This document shows positions 19,948 through 27,328 of a stretch of DNA of 36,944 nucleotides, one piece after another. This DNA comes from Bacillus coahuilensis m4-4 (lineage in GTDB: Bacteria; Bacillota; Bacilli; Bacillales; Bacillaceae_K). The translations under genes and the position numbers were made by a program. Every line of letters starts with the position of its first letter. The stretch's first letter is position 1. The stretch spans positions 1 to 36,944 of the forward strand of contig NZ_ABFU01000015.3 of NCBI RefSeq assembly GCF_000171615.1. Direction: 5' to 3'. The notes under the pieces were generated by a model. It was not told the origin of the DNA. It did no database searches and was given only the letters and a program-made list of their open reading frames with translations.

Positions 19948-21427
19948 AATGGCCTCCTATTATTTCATAAACGATTCTTTTTAATTCTTCTTCGGAATGA
20001 AAACTAAAGCTATTGTAGTTAGATAATTGTTCCATAATTTCATCCAAGCTATAGTTATTCTCTCTAAAAATATCAATTAGCATTTTAATTTTATTTTTCT
20101 GTTCAGGAGTTATTTCCTCTACTCTAGTTGCTGCTGGTTGATTTACATTAAATGAAACTAGATTTGCAGGACAGTATTCCTCAACATGAAATAAATAAAA
20201 CTTTAACTTTGCTGCAAAATCTTCATTAGACTCAAAAAGGTCTTTTAAATAGCTATTATTTCTATTTAAACGAAAATAAGAATTAGTTTTTGTTGAAACT
20301 TGCTCCCATATATAATCATTTATCATGTTATTTTCGGGAGATTTACTGACACTTCTTTGGTAAAAAACCTCATGAGATTTTTTCCTTGTCTTTTTACCGT
20401 ATTTTTCTAAGTATACTTATTAATTCCTGTGGGGGTTTTGCATTTGTATTTTTTTATATCAATCTGCCAATTAAAATCTGACTTATTTGTTATATCTAAT
20501 TTAACTCGTGCTAACTTAGATGATTCTTCACGACCAAAAAGATGTAGCCAGCTTCCAGCTACTAATAATCTCTTATTTCTATAAATATAAAAACCTTGTT
20601 GTTCTAACCATCCTTTAGGTCCTGCTGCTTTTTCATATTCTATTTGTGTTAGCTTAGTATGGTGTGGAAGGATGTACGGTTGAATAATAACTATATCGTC
20701 TTTAACCAGTACTGATTCAGGAGGTAATTCCTGAGTGGCGATTTCTTTGCTTGAGAAAGGGTCCCACGGTGAGATATTATTACCATTTAAGTATATTTGT
20801 ATTTTATTTGCCCCTTCTAGAAATCTATGAAAAACCATAGCTAAGTGGTCTTCCACCATGCTGATTTTATTAAAGAACTTTTGGTACCTTTTTGGATGTG
20901 TATGGTTCTTCAACAACCCTATCCAAGTTTTCAATTAACACAACAGTCCCTGTTGAATTTTCTATAGAACCTAAAATCTCAGATGACTGTGTATCAAATG
21001 GTTGTTTTAATAGGTTCCATTTATTCGTATCTGCAATATAATCTAAATCCCAACAACGCGTAAAGTGCTGTTCGTTCTTTTTTGTTAGGACTGTTAGGCG
21101 TTTTCCCAATGAAAATGAAGCAGTCTTTAATCCCATTCCAAATCTACCTAAAAGACCTTGCTTTCTTTCATCATTGGGATTAGCTGATCCAACCTTCATT
21201 GCGATAATCAAATCGTTTTCACCCATACCAAAACCATTATCTTCTATACGAACATAACTCTTATCCCCATCCCATACCATGTCAATTTTTATAATAGAAG
21301 CCTTCGCATCAATACTATTATCCAATATATCTGCAATTGCAGTTTCAAAACTATATCCTATTGCTCGTAATGAATTAATTAAAGGAGCAGCATCAGGTAA
21401 TACAATCTCACTATCAAAAGTATGCAA
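19940..21427 (-). pseudogene. MutL-like GHKL ATPase of the Mza-like operon, frame broken
   Basis: The N-terminal GHKL ATPase domain shows the N box 'ETAIADILDNSIDAKA', the G1 box 'RIEDNGFGMG' and the G2 box 'LLGRFGMGLKTASFSLG'. These bind ATP in MutL, Hsp90 and histidine kinases. A middle segment in a second frame (about 20900-20407) includes 'PKGWLEQQGFYIYRNKRLLV', a MutL/MORC-like transducer. The last segment, read from 'LEKYGKKTRKKSHEVFYQRS' to 19940, returns to the first frame. Breaks lie near 20900 and 20415. The start is TTG 21427, with AGGAGG nine bases upstream; there is no ATG alternative. It is the first gene of the overlapping operon with Z1, DUF4420 and AIPR. Confidence 0.82.
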
Positions 21428-21686
21428 GTTTTATATCCTCCTAGCCTCAAAAAATAACTTGGTAATTTCTAAACTCAATATTCCACTAACCCGTTTTTTA
21501 TTATCAATAATTACTTTTGACATTCCAAACTATCCTTTAGAGAAGTAATTCTCAATCCAAATATAGTTCAATAATAACATATCAATAAAAAGCAAAAGGA
21601 TTACAAATCCTTCCTTATGCCTAATTTATACCTAATTATACCATCTATGTTAAGTCGAAATTTATAAATAAAAATAAAAAAAGAAC

Positions 21687-21731
21687 TTAAAACGAAAAAC
21701 AACCGAAAGTATACTATTTCAGATTAACCGG
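21687..21731 (+). promoter_or_regulatory. Conserved promoter element, copy 2
   Basis: TTAAAACGAAAAAC is followed by CCGAAAGTATACT and AGATTAACCGG. It matches copy 1 at 8481 over about 45 bp. The -10 box would be TATACT at 21710-21715. It is followed by copy 3 about 120 bp downstream. Confidence 0.45.
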
Positions 21732-21806
21732 AGAATTTGAAAACTTTCTTATAAGGGAGTTCTGAGCTAATAAATAGATTTAAAAGCATATTTTTATAGA
21801 TAGGAC

Positions 21807-21850
21807 TTCGAAAATGAAAATCCGAAGATACAATGTATTCCGATTAACCA
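21807..21850 (+). promoter_or_regulatory. Conserved promoter element, copy 3
   Basis: TTCGAAAATGAAAATCCGAAG is followed by the -10-like TACAAT (21829-21834) and CCGATTAACCA. It shares the CCGAAGATA.AATG and GATTAACC blocks with copies 1 and 2. It lies about 25 bp ahead of the small ORF at 21873. Confidence 0.45.
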
Positions 21851-21872
21851 ATCCATTTTTATAGGAAAAGGG

Positions 21873-21995
21873 GTGGAAAACGAGAACACAAGATCACTTT
21901 ATGTAATAAATACAATTAAAGACATTTACTTTATAAAAAAACAAAAGGAGAACCAAAAAATAGAAATGTGCAATTTATATCCGAACAGCAAGTAA
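21873..21995 (+). CDS. Possible small ORF (40 aa) before mini-recombinase 1
   Basis: A GTG at 21873 with AGGAAAAGG just upstream opens a 40-codon frame 'MENENTRSLYVINTIKDIYF' ending at 21995. The frame contains the AAAAGGAG site for the following mini-recombinase, as the small ORFs of the left cluster do for their neighbours. There is no recognisable family; it is supported only by this parallel layout. Confidence 0.3.
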   Translation: MENENTRSLYVINTIKDIYFIKKQKENQKIEMCNLYPNSK

Positions 21996-22401
21996 AAACA
22001 ATACAGATCATCACTTAAATATACAATCTGAGCAACTCAAACAATTTATCTCAAATCGTAATTGGCAGTTATACAATTCTTATATTGATATTGGCTCAGG
22101 ACCAAATAAGTATAAGAATTTACAAGAGATTGTGAATGATGCTCAAAATAATAAATTTGATATTATTCTTTCAACTGATCCAACAAGATTATTTAGAAAT
22201 CCTAAACTATCAGCTAAATTGAAGAAACTTTGTGAGATTGGTGCAATTCAAATTATGACGTTAAATGGCACCATAAATACTCTGCAAGGAAATGTAGATA
22301 TATTTAGTCTTTACGCTTGGATTGTAGAACAAGAATCCACAAACCTTAGCGAAAGAATTAAATATGGCAAAAAGAAACACTTATTAGAAAAGCAAAGCTA
22401 A
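21964..22401 (+). pseudogene. Mini serine recombinase 1 (catalytic domain only), start lost
   Basis: The frame from 21964 reads 'KCAIYIRTASKNNTDHHLNI', then 'IILSTDPTRLFRNPKLSAKL', 'GTINTLQGNVDIFSLYAWIV' and 'SERIKYGKKKHL', stopping at 22401. This is a serine recombinase catalytic domain of about 145 residues with no recombinase or zinc-ribbon domain. Two oddities stand out. An in-frame TAG (21961) sits where an ATG would be expected, nine or ten bases after AAAAGGAG, as if ATG had become ATAG. Also, the usual Y-x-R-x-S nucleophile position reads Ala (YIRTA-S). It is either a decayed copy or a non-catalytic regulator related to recombinase C, whose sequence it resembles throughout. Confidence 0.65.
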
Positions 22402-22413
22402 AATTCCAATATT

Positions 22414-22493
22414 GTAACCCAATAACAAGCGAAAACCGCAGAGGTTACTTAGTCACTAATCATTAGAGGGCTAAGTAATCTTCTGCGGTTTTT
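22414..22493 (+). ncRNA. Leader RNA with terminator/anti-terminator pairing, copy 2
   Basis: AACCGCAG (22434-22441) pairs with CTGCGGTT (22483-22490) and is followed by TTT. The inner stem is GGTTACTTAG (22443) with CTAAGTAATC (22471), capped by CTAAT/ATTAG. GTAACC (22414-22419) can pair with GGTTAC (22443-22448). ACAAGCGAA lies between, exactly as in copy 1 at 8555. The outer stem differs from copy 1 by paired changes (GC to AA against GC to TT), which preserves pairing. It sits between mini-recombinase 1 and the next gene set. Confidence 0.6.
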
Positions 22494-22514
22494 AATTTGA
22501 AAGGAGCATTCTCA

Positions 22515-22686
22515 ATGCAAACAAGTAAAATTTAAAAAAGGCGTGCTATATATCCGAATGAATTCTGCACCATTCAAACATCTAAAAAAAGCGGAAGGAA
22601 TACTATCTGAATTCCTAAATGATTATCGTAATTATGTATCTAATATGAACATCAAAGGAGATTACTATGGAAAATCAAGAAATTAG
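22515..22686 (+). pseudogene. Small ORF with recombinase-like N-terminus, frame broken
   Basis: ATG 22515 follows AAAGGAG, but the frame stops after six codons (AGTAAAATTTAA). Dropping one A gives 'MQTSKFKKGVLYIRMNSAPF' and about 35 further residues ending at 22686, overlapping the next start at 22667. 'VLYIRMNSA' resembles the first strand of a serine recombinase. It occupies the same place after the leader RNA as the small ORFs of the left cluster. Confidence that it is a real gene is modest. Confidence 0.4.
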
Positions 22687-23018
22687 AGCAGCTATTTATT
22701 GCCGTACATCTGTAAATAATTATATAAATTTATACGACCAACAACAAAAACTAAAAAAATAATGCGAATGAAATGGGAATTGCCCAAGTTACAATTTTTC
22801 AAGATATGGTTAGTTCTCAAATTATTAAGGACCGTCCAGCATTAAACCTTTTATTACAACTATCTCAAGAAAAGCAATTCGATGTGGTCATTATTGAATC
22901 GTTATCACGTATCTCTCGGTATGTAAAAGAATGCGAAAATATTTGTAACAAGCTTTATAAAAAGAATGTCACGTTAATCGTCCACGACTTAATTAGTGGA
23001 GGGTCACTTTATGAGTAA
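22667..23018 (+). pseudogene. Mini serine recombinase 2 (catalytic domain only), frame broken
   Basis: ATG 22667 has AAAGGAG six bases upstream and begins 'MENQEIRAAIYCRTSVNNYI', with the catalytic Ser in Y-x-R-x-S. After 'QQQKLKK' the frame stops in the A7 run near 22755. Removing one A continues as 'NANEMGIAQVTIFQDMVSSQ', 'RPALNLLLQLSQEKQFDVVI' and 'ESLSRISRYVKECENICNKL', ending at 23018. The product would be about 117 residues, just the catalytic domain, without the DNA-binding parts of large recombinases. It overlaps the next small gene by eight bases. Confidence 0.6.
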
Positions 23019-23181
23019 GAAAACACTTTCGGTAGAACGAATCTACACAGACCCTAAGCTAGCATTTGCTCAGGTAATCAAAGCAATCATTGATAATAAA
23101 ATCGAGGAACTTGTCAATACTGCTAACAAGGTGAACACTGCTACATCTCAATCAAATGAAAAGGAGCATGATGCTTCATGA
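23011..23181 (+). CDS. Small ORF (56 aa) upstream of recombinase C
   Basis: ATG 23011 is preceded by GGAGG at seven bases. The product starts 'MSKKTLSVERIYTDPKLAFA' followed by a helix 'QVIKAIIDNKIEELVNTANK' and a polar tail. It overlaps the start of recombinase C by four bases (ATGA), so translation is coupled. Its place and layout parallel the 55-aa ORF before recombinase A. A role as partner or directionality factor of the integrase is a hypothesis. Confidence 0.6.
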   Translation: MSKKTLSVERIYTDPKLAFAQVIKAIIDNKIEELVNTANKVNTATSQSNEKEHDAS

Positions 23182-24660
23182 GATGTGCAATCTATATTCG
23201 AGTTTCAACAGATAAAGAGGAACAAAAAGCCTCACTCAAATATCAGAAAGAACTTTTCTACAAATTTATTGAAGAAAAAGGATGGGACATCAACGAATTT
23301 TACGTAGATGTTCAATCCGGAACAACAGCAAAGAAGAAAAAATCTTCAACGAATGATTGAAGATGCTCATGCAAAAAAGTTCGATATCATCTTAGCCAAA
23401 GAATTATCTCGTCTCGCTCGTAATGGTGAATTATCATACAAAATCAAAAACCTTTGTGAAAATCAAGGTATTCACATTATTACACTAGATAATGCGATCA
23501 ACACACTAACTGGAAATACCAATATGTTTGGCCTATATGCTTGGATGTATGAACAAGAATCTCAAAATACAAGTAATCGTGTAAAGGAAACATTAAAAAC
23601 CCGTGCAAAAAACGGCTTGTTTAAAGGTTCGAATCCTCCATATGGGTATGAGGTTAGAGAAGGGAAGCTTTACATCCGTAATGATGAGACATCTGAAATT
23701 GTGAGACGAATTTTCCGGGAGTATCTTGAAGGAAGTGGTAGAGAAAGTATCGCTCGACGTTTATACAATGAGGGAATTAGAACACCTGCTGATGTAGCAG
23801 GCAAGATTAACGCGAGTGACAAGTGGAATGATTCCACGATAAAGCTAATCTTAACTAATCCTCATTACGTTGGAGATTTAGTTCAAGGCCGTACTACTAC
23901 AGTGAGTGTCACAAGCAAAAAACGGAAGAAACAAGACAAAGATGATATGTTTATCATTGAAAATACTCATGAAGCGATTATCTCACGGGATATGTTTGAA
24001 GCGGTACAAAATCTGATGAAGCAACGGAAGAAATTCATTACAGCTCCGAAACTACATTTGTTTACAAACATCTTATTCTGCGCTGATTGCGGAAAAGGGT
24101 TGTGGTTTCGGAGTAATAGACAAAATGGTTATATTTGCGGCAGTTATGCTCGTCATGGTAAAAAATCCTGTAGCGCTCATACCATCAAAGAGAACTTTCT
24201 CAAAGAGACGATTTTGTATGATATCCGAAAGCTTGTTCAAGAAATTGATAAGGAACAATATTTGAAAGAGCTTGAAGCAAAGTCTAAGAAATCAAAGAAG
24301 GATATTCAGCAGAAGCTTGATAAACTCAATAAGCAAATTGATATATTGAAGAATCGAAAGAAGAACTTCATCAAAATGCTGGCTGATGAAAAGATCAAAC
24401 ATGATGAGTATTTAGATATGGTTGAGGATAACAACACCGAATTGGCCCAGTTAGTCGAAAAGAAAAATGAAATGTTATTGATGCTTGAAAGTGAACAAGT
24501 GATCGATAATATCGACAAGTTAAAACAAGAGCTTCTTCAGTTCCTTAACTTCGAAGAACTAACACCGGAAATTTTGCACCCGCTCATCAATCGGATTGAT
24601 GTAAAAAAAGACGGCACACCGGTCATTCATTACCGATTTGCCGCCCCAACATTTGAATAG
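23178..24660 (+). pseudogene. Large serine recombinase C, probable integrase of the island, frame broken once
   Basis: 'MRCAIYIRVSTDKEEQKASL' carries the catalytic Ser near residue 10. 'LAKELSRLARNGELSYKIKN' and 'NTSNRVKETLKTRAKNGLFK' complete the catalytic domain. The recombinase domain includes 'GSNPPYGYEVREGKLYIRND' and 'IARRLYNEGIRTPADVAG'. The zinc ribbon has 'CADCGKGLWF...YICG', and a long coiled coil follows. ATG 23178 overlaps the preceding small ORF. The frame breaks in the A6 run near 23340; one A fewer joins 'TTAKKKNLQRMIEDAHAKKF' and gives about 494 residues. It ends 49 bp inside the attR arm and 62 bp from the core, the position expected of the gene that integrates the island. 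Confidence 0.82.
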
Positions 24661-24703
24661 AAGCAGGTTTTCCCCTTATTGGGAGCCTGCTTCTTCTTTT
24701 AAA
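24660..24703 (+). terminator. Terminator after recombinase C
   Basis: GAAGCAGG (24660-24667) pairs with CCTGCTTC (24686-24693), with inner TCCC/GGGA, followed by TTCTTTT. It overlaps the last codons of rlmCD on the other strand, so it may also affect that convergent transcript. Confidence 0.7.
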
Positions 24704-26162
24704 ATCATCTGCGATACTACTTCAACATGTGCCGTCTGCGGGAACATATCCACCGGCTGCACGCTCTTCACCTCATACATCTTACTCAACATCTTTAAAT
24801 CCTTTGCAAGCGTCGAAGGGTTACACGACACATATACGAACCTTTTGGGCTTCACCTGCATCACGGTCTTCAAGAAGCTCTCGTCACAGCCCGTACGAGG
24901 AGGGTCGACTACGATCACATCTGGCTTCCATCCTTCTTTCTTCCACTTTGGTAACCACTCTTCAGCTGTCCCTACTTCATACACTGCATTTGACACACCA
25001 AATTTCTCAGCGTTTTTCCGAGCATCCACAATACTTTCTTTAATCACGTCCATCCCTCGGATTTCACTCGCTCCATCTGATAGCCAAAGTCCGATGGTTC
25101 CAGATCCGCAGTACGCATCAACGATTTTTTCCGTTCCTGTTAATCCTGCGGCACGCTTTGCTTCATTATATAGCTTGACGGTTTGCTCCGGGTTGAGCTG
25201 GAAGAATGCACGAGCTGAAAGTTCATAAGTGAAGTCTTCAAGCTGTTCGTCAATTGCTTCTTTTCCAGCAACGTGGACTGTTTTATCGCCGAAAACAAGA
25301 GAGGTATTCTTTGGATGAATATTGTGCATAACACTCACCACTTCAGGTAATCTCTTGTTTATCTCTTCAACCAATAGTTCTTTGCGAGGTAGGTCCTGCG
25401 TGGCTGTAATCAATACCACTTGAACTTCTCCTGTTTTCACTCCCACACGGGTTACGATGGTTTTTACCGAACCTTTTCTTCCTTTCGGATCTGCAATTGG
25501 AATTCGGAGGTCCCGTAAATTTCTTTTACCGTAACGACCACTTTATTAACGTGTGGGTTTTGGACAATGCATTCAGGAATATCAATAAGCTTGTGTGAGT
25601 TTAAGCTATAAAGTCCTGCAATGATTTTCCCGTTTCGTTCGCCCACTTGGAATTGGCTTTTATTTCGGTAATGCCATGGATGCTCCATTCCAATTGTTGG
25701 ACGGATGTCCATTTTGCCGACGTTAAAATCCGTGTATCGTTCTAACGCTTGGATGACGATGTCACGTTTTTCAACCAGCTGCTGTTCATATTTTAAATGC
25801 TGTAGCTGACAACCGCCGCACTCATCGTAGACGACACACGGTGGTTTCACTCGATGCTCTGAAGCTTTGCGAATTTTTACAACTTTGCCAGCAGCAAATT
25901 TATGTTTAATGTCGGTTGCCTCTACTAGTACTTCTTCTCCTGGAAGGGCACCTGGGACGAAAACGACCTGCTTTTTGAAATAGCCGACTCCCTCACCGTT
26001 AATACCTAGTCGTTTGATGGTTAACGGGAATCGTTGTCCCTTTTCAATCGTGACAGCCGTTTGCTGTCCTTGTCGTTTATTTCCTGACTGCTTACGAGCC
26101 TGGTTTGATTTTGATCCTCGATTTGGTTTGTTTTGATTTTGCATTGGTTTGTTCACTTCCAT
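24676..26162 (-). pseudogene. rlmCD: 23S rRNA (uracil-C5) methyltransferase, RlmCD/YfjO type, frame broken, substituted C-terminus
   Basis: This SAM-dependent enzyme of the TrmA/RlmD family methylates uracil in 23S rRNA. An N-terminal TRAM domain ('[19 protein letters not shown]') precedes the iron-sulfur cysteines '[15 protein letters not shown]', a SAM site '[17 protein letters not shown]' and the catalytic Cys in '[19 protein letters not shown]'. Two segments (26162-25464 and 25484-24676) differ in frame. They join near GAATTCCAATTG at about 25500, where one missing base restores '[16 protein letters not shown]'. From the His-Val-Glu at 24729 onward the C-terminus ([14 protein letters not shown]) is encoded by the island, not by the original gene. 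The gene may be YfjO or YefA in B. subtilis terms; the neighbours favour YfjO. Confidence 0.85.
24709..24745. other. attR: right junction of the island
   Basis: CTGCGATACTACTTCAA (24709-24725) is the island arm and matches the reverse complement of 405-421 with two gaps. The core TCAACATG lies at 24722-24729. From 24730 rightward the sequence is native rlmCD (codons for PQTA before His-Val-Glu). Recombination of attL and attR would restore HVECVVELILK to rlmCD. Confidence 0.82.
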
Positions 26163-26997
26163 TTTCTAAACTTCTCCATAAGTAAATGCTTGCATAGCTT
26201 AAATAAGGTGCCCAGTCTCTGGAGTATATGTCCATTTCATCCATCGTCGGTTTGCGGTCGAGCTGAAGGAATTTTTTAAGAGCATTTTGTATACCAATGT
26301 CTCCTTTAGGAAACAGATTTTCACGTCCTAGTGTAAAGAGCAAATAGTTTTCAACCGTCCACTTTCCAATTCCTCGTATTGGCAATAGGCGGTCAATTAT
26401 CTCATCATTGGATAACTTGTCTAGCTCGTCCATATCGATTGCCCCGTCCGCTACGAGACTGGCGAATCCTTGAATATATTCCGCTTTCCTTTGACTTAAC
26501 TTATGTGTGCGAAGCTCTTCAATACTTACCTCTTTTAACACATGTGGTCTTGGAAAGAACCATACGCTGTCTACCTCTTCCCCGTATGTATGCGTTAAAC
26601 TCGTAAAGATGTTTCGAGCTAACGTTAAATTCACCTGTTGGGAGATGATACAGCGAATGATGCTCATATAATCATCTAATTCTAATAATAAAGGATACCC
26701 TTCATACTTCTGAAATATCTCTTGTAACTCACTTTTTCTGTAAAATTCGTCTATGGGCTTTAGCGGCCTGTCTAAATGAAGAATATGCATGGTCTTTTCA
26801 ATAAACTTCATATCGTCGATTTCCGAATGGATAATAGCTATCTCACCTTCATATTTCACATCGATAATAGACCGTACTCCGTGGTCTAGTCCAAAGCGTA
26901 ACCCACTCTGTTCCACCACTACAAGAGGATGCCCAGTAAAATAAGACAAAACCGACTCCACATCATAAGGTTGTTCAACTGATACACGAACTTCCAA
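26092..26997 (-). CDS. DNA-3-methyladenine glycosylase II, AlkA/YfjP type
   Basis: This base-excision repair glycosylase removes alkylated purines. The helix-hairpin-helix glycosylase core includes '[20 protein letters not shown]', '[18 protein letters not shown]' and '[20 protein letters not shown]', whose GIGxWT loop contacts DNA. The catalytic Asp lies in the following '[16 protein letters not shown]'. Length (301 aa) fits YfjP. Translation probably starts at TTG 26997 after a GGGG run. The gene precedes rlmCD and overlaps its proposed start by about 70 bp in another frame, which may mean that rlmCD starts later (ATG 26144). The order glycosylase-methyltransferase matches yfjP-yfjO of B. 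subtilis. Confidence 0.85.
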   Translation of the reverse strand: MEVRVSVEQPYDVESVLSYFTGHPLVVVEQSGLRFGLDHGVRSIIDVKYEGEIAIIHSEIDDMKFIEKTMHILHLDRPLKPIDEFYRKSELQEIFQKYEGYPLLLELDDYMSIIRCIISQQVNLTLARNIFTSLTHTYGEEVDSVWFFPRPHVLKEVSIEELRTHKLSQRKAEYIQGFASLVADGAIDMDELDKLSNDEIIDRLLPIRGIGKWTVENYLLFTLGRENLFPKGDIGIQNALKKFLQLDRKPTMDEMDIYSRDWAPYLSYASIYLWRSLENGSEQTNAKSKQTKSRIKIKPGS

Positions 26998-27031
26998 CTT
27001 CCCCGCCCCCCCTACTCATCGATTAATCATA

Positions 27032-27278
27032 ACAGAGGGACAGGGACTTTGTCCTGCTTAAAGACAGAGGTAAAGACAGAGGGACAGGGACTTTGTCTCG
27101 TAAAAACTCTCATTCACTCTTGAAAATCGAGTGAGTTATACACATCACCTAGACATCCCTTTAAAAATAGACAAAGCTCTTGCCGTCATGACTTTCCCTA
27201 CCCCCAAGAAAATAAGACAAAATCCCTGTCCCCTCAAACCAAAATCCTCGTAAACACAAGACAAAGTCCCTGTCCCCC
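27032..27278. repeat. GGGACAGGGACTTTGTC direct and inverted repeats
   Basis: GGGACAGGGACTTTGTC is found within 27032-27053 and 27076-27097, inside an identical 22-bp unit. Inverted relatives GACAAAATCCCTGTCCCC (from 27216) and GACAAAGTCCCTGTCCCC (from 27260) follow. The two pairs face each other across about 120 bp and could fold into a cruciform or RNA hairpin. The region 26998-27282 has no gene. It looks like a dispersed intergenic repeat family of Bacillaceae. Confidence 0.7.
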
Positions 27279-27282
27279 AAAC

Positions 27283-27328
27283 AAAAAAAGCCGTTAGGCT
27301 CCAGACATAAAGATCTGGTCGAACGGCT
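27283..27328 (-). terminator. Terminator of pdaA
   Basis: On the minus strand AGCCGTT (27328-27322) pairs with AACGGCT (27295-27289), with an inner CCAGA/TCTGG stem, and is followed by TTTTTTT. The stem overlaps the last codons of pdaA. Confidence 0.85.

Larger units (their letters stand above)
21428..21872. other. Divergent intergenic region with two promoter-like repeats
   Basis: No gene is apparent. The region separates the leftward Mza-like operon from the rightward recombinase cluster. It contains copies 2 and 3 of the conserved promoter element (21687-21731 and 21807-21850). The remainder is very AT-rich and probably contains the promoter of the ATPase operon near 21430-21600. Confidence 0.5.
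395..24729. mobile_element. Integrated serine-recombinase defence island in rlmCD
   Basis: The element is bounded by the direct repeat TCAACATG at 395-402 and 24722-24729, about 24.3 kb apart. Outside the repeats lie the tail of rlmCD (left) and its body (right). Inside lie two antiphage-type gene sets, two unknown genes and two clusters of serine recombinases. The recombinase gene at 23178-24660 lies next to attR. I see no tRNA, phage structural, conjugation or replication genes, so it looks like a mobilisable or integrase-only island rather than a prophage or ICE. By eye it is more AT-rich than the right flank. Confidence 0.85.

Noticed and set aside
395-24729. Prophage or conjugative element
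   Set aside because: No capsid, tail, portal, terminase, relaxase, coupling or replication genes are visible; only recombinases and defence-type cargo.
24638-25228. 196-residue plus-strand open frame over rlmCD
   Set aside because: It lies wholly antisense to the conserved SAM and catalytic motifs of rlmCD and across the attR site.
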